Source: an uncultured Porphyromonadaceae bacterium
GTDB taxonomy: Bacteria; Bacteroidota; Bacteroidia; Bacteroidales; Muribaculaceae
Assembly (NCBI GenBank): GCA_947073495.1
Contig: CAMTMX010000013.1
Location: 1-45,941, forward strand
Length of the DNA: 45,941 bases
Direction: 5' to 3'
Shown: in pieces, positions 1-7,208 of the stretch
Numbering within the stretch: position 1 is the first letter of the stretch
Layout of the letters: every line of letters begins with the position of its first letter
The notes under the pieces: generated by a model
What the model was told of the DNA's origin: nothing
Databases searched by the model: none
What the model saw: the letters and a program-made list of their open reading frames with translations, nothing else
Position numbers and translations under genes: made by a program

Positions 1-126
1 GAGCAGCTTCTGCCTCAGCTGTTCTTTAAGATAGAGGGAGACAAAGGGATGCTGTCTGTAATCGATGAGAGTAAGCCAGATAATAATCCGGGACTCTTTG
101 TCTTCCCTATGTCACGATTGAAATGA
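1..126 (+). CDS. C-terminal 41 codons of an unidentified protein
   Basis: An open frame enters from the left edge and ends at TGA 124-126. Its stop overlaps the ATG at 123 of the next gene (ATGA), so the two are translationally coupled. The tail, which ends in NNPGLFVFPMSRLK, faintly resembles the end of Bacteroidales 6-bladed beta-propeller lipoproteins, but there is too little sequence to name a family. The call as coding rests on the open frame and the stop/start overlap. Confidence 0.55.
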   Translation, partial: EQLLPQLFFKIEGDKGMLSVIDESKPDNNPGLFVFPMSRLK

Positions 127-722
127 ACAGACACAATTTTATAAACTTCCTTATGTTGACATTCTGTATCCTATGTAACTGATGCAGTGGAAAACAGGAG
201 CACAAAGAGATGACCGACAGCTCATCTAACTCTAATATTGACGCATTAATTCAACCGGAATCGTCCATTATCTCATTAACTACGATAGGAGAATATGATT
301 CTATCGTAGAGAAATACAAAGGATTGGATTTCAGCTCAGATTCAACATTTGTAATAAATGCCGGGAATAAACAAATTTCATTAAAAACATTATTGGCGGA
401 ATATGATTATATCGGTAGATATTCTGTCTACAATTGTACTGACTGTATAGGACACATGATAGAAAGTCTTTCTCGATATCATACCAGACACCCTAAAGAA
501 AAAATGGCAATCATCATCAAAGGTGCATGGTATAGGGACTTACATGTTTATAATAATAAATATAAAAATCAATTTGTTTTTTTCGCATCAGACAATCTGC
601 CAACAGATTACGATGAGTATTTCGAACCATATTTTATAAAGAGCAATAAATCCGGAATCGAATACATGTTTATTCCTTTGCCGGAGTTACAGGAAAGGAC
701 ACATAAGAGATTAGGCATTTAG
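123..722 (+). pseudogene. Lipoprotein gene with an in-frame TGA before the lipidation cysteine
   Basis: Translation from the ATG at 123 gives a typical lipoprotein signal (MNRHNFINFLMLTFCILCN), then TGA at 180-182, then Cys-Ser-Gly-Lys and about 178 further codons to the TAG at 720-722. The stop takes the place of the residue just before the lipidated Cys; GGA to TGA is one possible single-base origin, giving a usual Gly at that position. Without readthrough, only a signal-less protein starting at Met 210 (170 aa) could be made. The mature part has a CTDC (CxxC) motif after a beta-strand-like stretch and may be a thioredoxin-fold protein, but I do not recognise the family firmly. The gene is AT-rich compared with the rest of the window. 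Confidence 0.65.
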
Positions 723-791
723 TTCATATCGGCACATAAGATCTATTTGTCTTTATCCCCGCGCTGTCACGGCAATTACACTCTAAAATAG

Positions 792-1238
792 ATGACAAGA
801 ATTAATCGAATTTATTTTTTTAATTCTGCATTATTGCTTCTGCTGATTTTTAATATCAGCTGTGGTTTAACTAAATCAAACAATATAAATCAGGCACTCG
901 AAGAGGCGGGTGACAACCGAGTGGAGATCGTGAATGCCCTGCGACATTTCAGGGAACAGGGCGACCCCGAAAAGTTGGAGGCTGCAGAATGGATTGTCTC
1001 CAATATGAGAGGTAAAAGCGGTTATGATTCCCTTGACATCTCACCCCGTGTGGCGATGTTCAGGGAGCTGACGGCATGTCGCGACCACGGCAAGGAGACA
1101 GTGGATTCCCTTGCACAGATAGTACGGCATAACGGGGAGCGTGGCGGCTTGCGCCGTGGTCATGACGGCATCCTATCCTTTCCAGTTCCCCGTTTCCATA
1201 CTGACAATCGGGGCAATCTGCATCGCCGCCTTTATTGA
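792..1238 (+). pseudogene. N-terminal fragment of a transglutaminase-type lipoprotein
   Basis: The ORF starts with a lipoprotein signal (lipobox-like NISC, Cys24). It continues with a helical stretch containing GDNRVEIVNALRHF and AAEWIVSNM, which resembles the conserved N-terminal region of Bacteroidales transglutaminase-like lipoproteins (AGDNR..LE..L.HY...K..AAEFLI.NM). After roughly residue 80 the resemblance ends. From about position 1120 another frame carries sequence of a different family, so this looks like a 5' fragment joined to foreign DNA, not a complete 148-aa protein. The transglutaminase catalytic core is absent. The family call is from memory and moderate. Confidence 0.5.
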
Positions 1239-1240
1239 CG

Positions 1241-1348
1241 GGGACACATGTCTTGGCGGGGACACATGTCTTGGCAGGGAGACATGTTTTGGCGGGGGCA
1301 CAAGTCTTGGCATGGAGAAATGTCTTGACAGGGACACATGTCTTGGCA
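1241..1348 (+). repeat. Minisatellite, six 18-bp units
   Basis: There are six contiguous units of consensus GGGACACATGTCTTGGCA at 1241, 1259, 1277, 1295, 1313 and 1331. Units 1, 2 and 6 are nearly identical and 3-5 are diverged. Most units hold the palindrome ACATGT. The period is a multiple of three and encodes GDTCLG-like hexapeptides in the host frame. It lies inside the O-antigen-ligase remnant. Confidence 0.9.
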
Positions 1349-1355
1349 GGGGCTT

Positions 1356-1448
1356 GTCGGCTCTCCGAGCCGACCACGAGCAAACGACTGAAGTAACTTT
1401 ATCCGCACACAGATTCTTCTGCACGAAGGGGTCTCGGAGAGACCCCTT
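1356..1448. repeat. REPIN-like pair of inverted palindromes
   Basis: The first hairpin is 1356-1374: GTCGGCTC, loop TCC, GAGCCGAC. The second is 1426-1448: AAGGGGTCTC, loop GGA, GAGACCCCTT. The core of the first, CTCTCCGAG, is the exact reverse complement of the core of the second, CTCGGAGAG. The two palindromes are therefore in opposite orientation about 50 bp apart, the architecture of a REP doublet (REPIN/BIME). It directly follows the minisatellite. Confidence 0.6.
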
Positions 1449-1831
1449 GCCCCTAACCCCGACACTTCTTTTGAAGCTGCTTTTTATTGCTTTTGTTTTT
1501 TCGTCAACAGCTTTTCTTGCCATAGATTGCAAGAAGTTTGATCAGAACTTGCCATTCCAGACCGGATTGGCGTTACACAAGAGCGGAGAGTGGGAGAAAT
1601 CAAACGAAGTGATGATGGATCTGCTGCCTCACTCCTCCGACCCGATGCCATTGAACATCATCGGCAAGAACTACACCAAACTCAATATGCGCGACAGCGC
1701 GGAATATTATCTCCGCCGCAGCCCGAAGGGAAGCGAAAATCCTGCTGACCACAAAAGAGAAAGTTCCATCCCCTGCCGTAGAGCAAATGAGAAAAGAAGC
1801 AGAATTCTTAATAAATGAATAATATTTATGT

Positions 1832-1872
1832 TCTTTGGGACTCTGGTCTATAGCTCTTTGGGACTCTGGTCT
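1832..1872 (+). repeat. Direct repeat, two 18-bp copies
   Basis: TCTTTGGGACTCTGGTCT occurs at 1832-1849 and again at 1855-1872, a 23-bp period, between the remnant gene and the terminator. No function is evident. Confidence 0.85.
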
Positions 1873-1898
1873 TGTAGTTAAATTCAATGCACTCATAT

Positions 1899-1942
1899 AA
1901 AAAGTCTCCAATCATTCCGTAACAAATGATTGGAGACTTTTT
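1899..1942. terminator. Bidirectional terminator hairpin
   Basis: A perfect 18-bp stem (1899-1916 with 1925-1942) encloses an 8-nt loop, with A5 at one foot and T5 at the other, so it works as an intrinsic terminator on both strands. It lies 33 bp beyond the stop of the minus-strand alpha-galactosidase gene. Confidence 0.85.
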
Positions 1943-1974
1943 ATCTACGATATCTTCCCCTGCAATCGCGGAGA

Positions 1975-4179
1975 TCAGTTGGAATGGAGCATCAGCACAC
2001 GCGATGCGTAATCATTTCTCTTGTTCCAGTCTACATTGTGGCTGAGCGGCATTTCAAGTCCGTTCGACATCAGAAATCTACCCGTAAATGTCTTTCCTTC
2101 GTAAGGAAGAGGTTCATTGTCCACGCGGTTCAATTCTGTAACCGTATACAGCTTGTCCGGATCAAGACCTGCCATAGTAACACGCGGCAACTGCTGGTTG
2201 ACAAACTGCTCAGTCTTCCACCAATAATAGACAGCATCCTTCTTGTCGGGAGAAACATACATCAGAGATGCCGCTCCCTTATGGTCGTAAGGTGAAAGCA
2301 GACGATAGATGTCACCTTGCTGAACGATAGGACGTATCTTCTTATAGTCGGCGATAGCCTTGCGGGTCTGTTCCTTCTCCTCATCGGTCATATTCTTCGG
2401 CTGAATCTCCATCCCAAGACGTCCGCTCATGGCCACGTCAGTACGATACTTCAGAGGGACAATGCGGTTGGTCTGATGATTGGGGGAAGCCGAGATGTGC
2501 GAAGCCATAGCGATTGCCGGGAAGAAATAACTTGTGCCCCACTGCATATAGATTCTCTGGAGGGCGTCAGTGTTGTCACTAACCCAAAACTCATCGAAAT
2601 AAGGGAGGATTCCCCAGTTGGCACGACCGCCGCCGCTTGCACATGCCTGAATCGTAAGGTCGGGATATTTCTCACGGATACGTTGAAGAGTCTTTTCCAA
2701 TCCCTTATGATAGTCTATGTAAAGATGACTCTGATTGTCGGCTGTCTGATACTGAGAACCGTGGTTCATAATCGGGGCGTTGGAATCCCATTTGATATAA
2801 TCGATCTCAGGATAATTGGTCATGAGTGTGTCGACAACATTGAAAACGAGATCCTGAACCTTCGGATTGGCAAGGTCAAGCACAAGCTGGGTACCCCCGC
2901 GACCTTCCACTGCATCTCTGTTCGGAGCCTTGACAATATATTCGGGATGTTTCTCATAAAGCTCCGATTTGGAATTTGTCATTTCCGGTTCGATCCAGAT
3001 TCCGAATTTTATACCCAGGCCGTCAGCTGTGTTGCAAAGACCCTTGATTCCGTGAGGAAGTTTGGTAGTATCCACTGTCCAGTCGCCGAGAGATGTGGAG
3101 TCGTTGTTGCGCGGATATTTCACACCGAACCATCCGTCGTCCATAACAAACAGTTCGCCACCCATATCGGCGATATCCTTCATCATCTGGGTCATCCCCG
3201 CCTCGTTGATATCGAAATAAACACCTTCCCAGCTGTTGAGGAGCACCTTGCGGAGCTTGTCGCCATTTGCAAGACGGTAATCCCTGCCCCACTTGTGGAA
3301 ATTGCGGCTGGCACCACCAAGACCTTCCTCAGAATATGTCAGGGCAAGTGCGGGAGTCTCGAATTTCTCACCTTTCTTGAGATTATACGACGAGTTTTCC
3401 TCATTTATCCCTGCAAAGAAATGATGATAATCGCTGTCGTCGGTGTCAAACATAAGTTTGTAGTTGCCTCCATAGCAAAGTGCCGCGCCTATCACACGTC
3501 CGGTCTGCTCCTGAGCCTTGCCGTCGAGCGACATCATCACCTCGGCATGTGAGGTATGCGAGTTGCGGGCACCGTCTTTATTCTTTATCACCTTAAGGTT
3601 ATGCGGCAGCGGAGCCTCCTCCACTTTTCCCTCGTTTGCCCAAGATCCGTAAAGTTGCGACACATGCACGTCACTTCTACGAATCGGCAGATAACCAGAC
3701 ATGAAGCGGGTCAGTTTCACGGGCTTCTTCTCATCATGGCTGGTGACCGTCCAGGTCTCGATCACATCGCTTCCAGGATAAGTGCGATAATTCACGTCGA
3801 TATAAAAGGGATACACCTTATCCGTCATGGTCACTGTAGTGACCTCCGCACCGTTTGCCTCTTTCATGGTCTTGACATCAGCTACCGCCATGTCGAGAGT
3901 CATGTTGCCGTCGGCATGCACCGCGCTCATAGCAGCCTCCTTTTCAGGCCACAGACCATACACCGGGTAAGCGTTAAATGTGTTGCCCCCCGTTGAGGTT
4001 ATGTTTTTAATGTCGTTATCTCCCAATGCAGAGCCATAATATACAAATTTCAACGGCTCCCCTTTCACGGCATCGAGGATAAGGGATGACTTAGGTGTAG
4101 ACACATGGACTGTCTCTGCAAACATCGGTATTACCGCCACTGAGGCTGTCAACAATGATAGTAAGGTTAGTTTTCCCAT
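1975..4179 (-). CDS. Secreted GH36 alpha-galactosidase
   Basis: The 734-aa protein has a signal peptide (MGKLTLLSLLTASVAVIPMFA) and probably removes alpha-1,6-galactose side chains from galactomannan or raffinose-type sugars in the periplasm. The GH36 core is clear: WEGVYFDINEAGM at about 317, MDDGWFG at about 346, the nucleophile Asp of YIKWD at about 465, CASGGGRANWG at about 513 and the acid/base motif SDNTD at about 534. The length fits the family. I chose the ATG at 4179 because the upstream TTG at 4209 would fall inside the -7 promoter box. The gene diverges from the AraC regulator and shares a putative operator with the mannan operon, which links it to mannan use. Confidence 0.93.
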   Translation of the reverse strand: MGKLTLLSLLTASVAVIPMFAETVHVSTPKSSLILDAVKGEPLKFVYYGSALGDNDIKNITSTGGNTFNAYPVYGLWPEKEAAMSAVHADGNMTLDMAVADVKTMKEANGAEVTTVTMTDKVYPFYIDVNYRTYPGSDVIETWTVTSHDEKKPVKLTRFMSGYLPIRRSDVHVSQLYGSWANEGKVEEAPLPHNLKVIKNKDGARNSHTSHAEVMMSLDGKAQEQTGRVIGAALCYGGNYKLMFDTDDSDYHHFFAGINEENSSYNLKKGEKFETPALALTYSEEGLGGASRNFHKWGRDYRLANGDKLRKVLLNSWEGVYFDINEAGMTQMMKDIADMGGELFVMDDGWFGVKYPRNNDSTSLGDWTVDTTKLPHGIKGLCNTADGLGIKFGIWIEPEMTNSKSELYEKHPEYIVKAPNRDAVEGRGGTQLVLDLANPKVQDLVFNVVDTLMTNYPEIDYIKWDSNAPIMNHGSQYQTADNQSHLYIDYHKGLEKTLQRIREKYPDLTIQACASGGGRANWGILPYFDEFWVSDNTDALQRIYMQWGTSYFFPAIAMASHISASPNHQTNRIVPLKYRTDVAMSGRLGMEIQPKNMTDEEKEQTRKAIADYKKIRPIVQQGDIYRLLSPYDHKGAASLMYVSPDKKDAVYYWWKTEQFVNQQLPRVTMAGLDPDKLYTVTELNRVDNEPLPYEGKTFTGRFLMSNGLEMPLSHNVDWNKRNDYASRVLMLHSN

Positions 4180-4206
4180 AGGTTTATTATAAATTGTTTC
4201 TGAGTG

Positions 4207-4251
4207 CAAAATTATATCTTTAATATATCATTACTACACACTATTTTATCA
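4207..4251 (-). promoter_or_regulatory. Promoter and candidate AraC operator of the GH36 gene
   Basis: On the minus strand, TAATTTTG (4207-4214) fits the Bacteroidales -7 consensus TAnnTTTG. There is no TTTG at the expected -33 position (GTAG instead), which suggests the promoter depends on an activator. The 13-mer TGATAAAATAGTG lies at 4239-4251, exactly 24 bp upstream of the -7 box. The same 13-mer sits 24 bp upstream of the -7 box of the mannan operon. Confidence 0.7.
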
Positions 4252-4255
4252 TTTT

Positions 4256-4284
4256 ATTCCACTTAGATGTTAAATTAGTGGAAT
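4256..4284. promoter_or_regulatory. Inverted repeat in the GH36/AraC divergent region
   Basis: ATTCCACT (4256-4263) and AGTGGAAT (4277-4284) form a perfect 8-bp inverted repeat with a 13-bp spacer, between the GH36 promoter and the regulator gene. It may be a second or autoregulatory binding site. It adjoins the 13-mer operator on the minus strand. Confidence 0.5.
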
Positions 4285-4396
4285 CCCGCTTTAAAATTGA
4301 ATTATTTTTTCTACCTTTACACATGTTATATTAAGTTTCTTGATCCTCTGCTTTCGCAAGCGAATGTTGAATTATAAAGTTAACCCTAAAAACGCC

Positions 4397-5284
4397 ATGG
4401 CTACAGCTCAAAGAGAAATCATAACCGAGATCACTCCTCTTTCCGACAAGGACTGTTTCTATTTTGTAGACAGATATAAGGAGCAATTCACCTACCCCAT
4501 TCATCGCCACGAGGATTATGAACTGAATTTTGTTGCAGACGCTCCCCTCGCCTCCCGCGTGGTGGGTGATTCTGTTACCGAAATAGGTTCTCTCGACCTG
4601 GTTCTCGTGGGTCATAACATTGAACACGGATGGGAGCAACATCAATGCACATCGACAAAAATACATGAGATCACCTTGCAATTTTCGAAAAATCTCTTTG
4701 GTGACACTTTCCTTGGGAAAACCCAGATGGCTCCTATAAAAGATATGCTTGAAAAATCGAGCAACGGCATCGCTTTCTCCCAAAACACAATCCTGAAGGT
4801 GTATCATCTTCTCGACGAACTGACAAAAACCCCTGATAATTTCCACCGCATGCTCCTTCTGATGCGGATTCTTTATGAACTCGCTACGGCGCCTGATTCA
4901 AAAATACTATCATCCTCTTCATTTGCCAAGGCTCCAGCCCGTACAGACAGCCGGAGAATTCTTAAAGTAAAGGAATATATCGACCAAAATTATCAGGAAG
5001 AGATACGCCTCTCCGACCTTGCCGACATGGTGGGGATGACTGCCACATCGTTCAGCCGTTTCTTCAGATTGCGTACAGGAAGGCACGTCTCTGAATATAT
5101 GATCGACGTGCGGCTTGGTCATGCCACCCGCGCACTTGTAGACAGCACTGATTCAATTTCCGAAATAAGCTATGCCTGTGGATTTAACAATGTCAGCTAC
5201 TTCAACCGCATTTTCAAAAAGCGGAAAGGGTGCTCCCCAAAAGAATTCCGGGAGCTTTATAAGCGCAACCGACTGCTCGTCTAA
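4397..5284 (+). CDS. AraC-family transcriptional regulator of the mannan locus
   Basis: A 295-aa cytoplasmic regulator. The N-terminal half is a cupin-like sugar-sensing domain (FTYPIHRHEDYELNFV near residue 30). The last 100 residues carry the double helix-turn-helix of AraC proteins (IRLSDLADMVGMTATSFSR and ISEISYACGFNNVSYFNRIF). I start at the ATG at 4397 (MATAQREI); an in-frame ATG at 4364 and a TTG at 4340 also exist. It is divergent from GH36 and precedes the esterase and mannanases. A 13-bp motif shared by the GH36 and mannan-operon promoters is its likely target, which makes it a candidate local activator. The ligand is unknown; a manno-oligosaccharide is an inference. Confidence 0.9.
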   Translation: MATAQREIITEITPLSDKDCFYFVDRYKEQFTYPIHRHEDYELNFVADAPLASRVVGDSVTEIGSLDLVLVGHNIEHGWEQHQCTSTKIHEITLQFSKNLFGDTFLGKTQMAPIKDMLEKSSNGIAFSQNTILKVYHLLDELTKTPDNFHRMLLLMRILYELATAPDSKILSSSSFAKAPARTDSRRILKVKEYIDQNYQEEIRLSDLADMVGMTATSFSRFFRLRTGRHVSEYMIDVRLGHATRALVDSTDSISEISYACGFNNVSYFNRIFKKRKGCSPKEFRELYKRNRLLV

Positions 5285-5396
5285 TCATGAGACAACCGAT
5301 TCCCGGTCAAGGATCACCCTACGACCCCGAAATTTTAAGGAACGCGCTCTAAACTTGAACTTTCTTGTCAATTGTTTGCATTATTATTGATTTCTA

Positions 5397-5427
5397 TTTG
5401 ACAGTTAGACATTTCTGCATATCTTTG
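5397..5427 (+). promoter_or_regulatory. Promoter of the first acetylesterase gene
   Basis: TTTG (5397-5400), a 19-bp spacer and TATCTTTG (5420-5427) match the Bacteroidales primary sigma consensus exactly, 21 bp before the ATG at 5449. Unlike the GH36 and TIG-operon promoters, it has a complete -33 element and no TGATAAAATAGTG motif. Confidence 0.85.
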
Positions 5428-5448
5428 TAAAAAAATCAGACCCTGACC

Positions 5449-6888
5449 ATGAAATATAAATTTATTATCCTTTCATCAATTCTCTCCACAGCCATCTCCG
5501 GACAGGCTAAAATAGAAATGCCAAACATTTTTACCGACAACATGGTTATCCAGGCGGATACTGCAGTCGCCCTGTGGGGCAAAGCAAATCCGGGAGCCAC
5601 TGTCATGACTCAAGGTTCATGGGGAGAATCTGCATCAACAAAAGCAGGGAAAGACGGCAAATGGAAACTGACAATTAAAAGTCCTGCTCCATCCTACGAT
5701 CCGTTATCTATCATTGTCTCCGATAAATCAGACAACGACACCCGCAAACTTGACAACGTGCTCGCCGGTGAAGTGTGGATCGCTTCGGGACAAAGCAACA
5801 TGGAGATGCCTCTGAGAGGATTCTGGCATCAACCCGTGGAAGATGCCGGCGAGCAAGTGATGTTCTCACGCAAGCTTGGGAAAGGGATCCGTTTTGTCAA
5901 TGTGCCCAAAGCTGCAAGCTATGAACCTAAAGACAATTTCGAAGGCGCATGGATGGAATGCACACCTGCCACAACCGGAGAACTATCAGCAGTGGGATGG
6001 TATTTCGCAACCGCATTGCGTGATATGCTTGATGTCCCCGTGGGGATCGTGTCTTGCGCATACGGCGGATCTAAAGTGGAAGGATGGGAACCGGCGGAGC
6101 TGATTGCCAAATATCCTGACCGCAACATGGAGGCGGAGAAAAACAATCCTGATATAAATGAATGGGAAAGGGTCGGAGTGATGTATAATGCGATGCTTCT
6201 CCCTATCGCAGGTTATACCGCACGTGGATTTCTTTGGAACCAGGGGGAATCCAATGTCGGCGGACACGACTATTATCCAACCCGTCAGACTGAAATGGTG
6301 CACCACTGGCGCGATCTCTGGAGTAACCACGGAATGCAATTCTATTTTGTAGAACTTCCCGGCTGGGTGTATGGAGGAGTGGACAACACCGAAGCGGCTC
6401 TCTTCCGTGAAGCGCAACACAGAGGTGCCGATGTGGCTGACGGCAGGCATATCATATGCACTTCCGATCTCGTCTATCCCGACGAGCCCAATGACATACA
6501 TGCCCGCAACAAGCGCCCGATAGGTCAACGCCTTGCCGCCGCGGCTGCCACCTATTCATATGGAATCCCGGGAGTGCCCCACACATATCCTACATTCAAA
6601 GAAATGGAAAACCATGGTGACCACGCCATCCTTTCTTTCGACAACGCCTGGAACGGTTTCTGTCCTAACGAAAATCTTGAAGGTTTTGAAGTGGCAGGTG
6701 AAGACAGGGTGTTTCATCCTGCCCAGGCAGATATCGACCTAAGCAAATTGACGATTAAAGTTTCATCTCCGGAAGTAAAAGATATCAAATCTGTCAGATA
6801 CTGCTTCAAAAACTTTGCTATCGGGAAAGTCCACGACAACTACGGAATGCCTCTCATCCCCTTCCGTACAGACAACTGGGACAATTAA
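5449..6888 (+). CDS. Secreted sialate O-acetylesterase-type SGNH esterase
   Basis: A 479-aa protein with an N-terminal signal peptide. It has the block GEVWIASGQSNMEMP (nucleophile Ser116), the family motif VSCAYGGSKVEGWEP at about 200, WNQGESN at about 262 and the His-containing NDIHARNKRPIGQRLA segment at about 350. Family members remove O-acetyl groups from sugars. In this setting the substrate is more likely acetylated mannan or glucomannan than sialic acid, because no sialic acid genes are present; that is inference. A related but divergent enzyme is encoded at 37275-38720. The stop codon lies inside a 7-bp tandem array. Confidence 0.88.
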   Translation: MKYKFIILSSILSTAISGQAKIEMPNIFTDNMVIQADTAVALWGKANPGATVMTQGSWGESASTKAGKDGKWKLTIKSPAPSYDPLSIIVSDKSDNDTRKLDNVLAGEVWIASGQSNMEMPLRGFWHQPVEDAGEQVMFSRKLGKGIRFVNVPKAASYEPKDNFEGAWMECTPATTGELSAVGWYFATALRDMLDVPVGIVSCAYGGSKVEGWEPAELIAKYPDRNMEAEKNNPDINEWERVGVMYNAMLLPIAGYTARGFLWNQGESNVGGHDYYPTRQTEMVHHWRDLWSNHGMQFYFVELPGWVYGGVDNTEAALFREAQHRGADVADGRHIICTSDLVYPDEPNDIHARNKRPIGQRLAAAAATYSYGIPGVPHTYPTFKEMENHGDHAILSFDNAWNGFCPNENLEGFEVAGEDRVFHPAQADIDLSKLTIKVSSPEVKDIKSVRYCFKNFAIGKVHDNYGMPLIPFRTDNWDN

Positions 6889-6936
6889 CAATTAACAATT
6901 AACAATTAGTAATTAGTAATTAGCAATTACTAATAA
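6881..6936 (+). repeat. Heptanucleotide array over a stop codon
   Basis: Eight 7-bp units run without interruption: four ACAATTA, two GTAATTA, one GCAATTA and one CTAATAA. The TAA stop of the acetylesterase (6886-6888) lies in the first two units. The same heptamer family recurs at 14643 and 42070. Confidence 0.9.
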
Positions 6937-7208
6937 AGAATAATTAAGTCGATTATAAGTGAATAAACCCCTTATCCACTTTAATCTCATTAATTTAAGT
7001 TTCGCAAGCTCACTTAAGGTTTGAAGGTTAAGGGGTTAAAGGGTTACATTTCCACATGATTCTTAAAGAAACCTGAAATCTATCCACAATTGTAGATTAA
7101 CCTTTTAACCTTATAACCTCATAACCCTCAACTTTCGCATGCGAAAGTTGAATCATTAACCTCTTTAATCTTATTAACCTCTTTACCAAATTTAACCACC
7201 ATAAATCA
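6937..7208. other. AT-rich intergenic region with a 24-bp perfect palindrome
   Basis: No gene is seen between the esterase and the GH5 mannanase. The region holds purine- and pyrimidine-biased runs built from GGTTAAGG/CCTTAACC-like words (7008-7045 and 7098-7129). It also holds a perfect palindrome at 7128-7151 with core ACTTTCGCATGCGAAAGT. No TAnnTTTG promoter was found, so the GH5 gene may be transcribed from the esterase promoter or from an unrecognised one. Confidence 0.6.

Larger units (their letters stand above)
1141..1818 (+). pseudogene. Remnant of an O-antigen-ligase-like/TPR membrane protein
   Basis: The frame opens with a hydrophobic segment containing VVMTASYPFQFPVSILT, typical of the last membrane helices of Bacteroidales O-antigen-ligase-like proteins with a C-terminal TPR part. 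After an interruption it resumes with STAFLAIDCKKFDQNLPFQ and a TPR-like stretch (GLALHKSGEWEKSNEVMM; GKNYTKLNMRDSAEYYLRRS). In between lie a 108-bp minisatellite and a hairpin pair that translate to low-complexity GDTCLG units and have no counterpart in the family. The N-terminal ligase domain is missing and the end is scrambled. It is best read as a degenerate fragment, not a functional 225-aa protein. Confidence 0.5.

Noticed and set aside
180-182. UGA recoding as a sense codon
   Set aside because: TGA is used as a normal stop by the preceding gene, GH36 and the transporter, and no selenocysteine or alternative-code machinery is visible. A mutation or error is simpler.
1060-1532. Cys/Pro-rich minus-strand frames across the minisatellite
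   Set aside because: The repeated PAKTCVPAKTC pattern is only the translation of the 18-bp repeat in other frames.
2317-3552. A 411-aa open frame on the plus strand antisense to the GH36 gene
   Set aside because: It is the complementary frame of a strongly supported enzyme, shows no domain or signal and has no promoter. Long antisense frames are common with this codon use.
4180-4209. Upstream TTG start of GH36
   Set aside because: It overlaps the -7 box, and the Met at 4179 begins a normal signal peptide.
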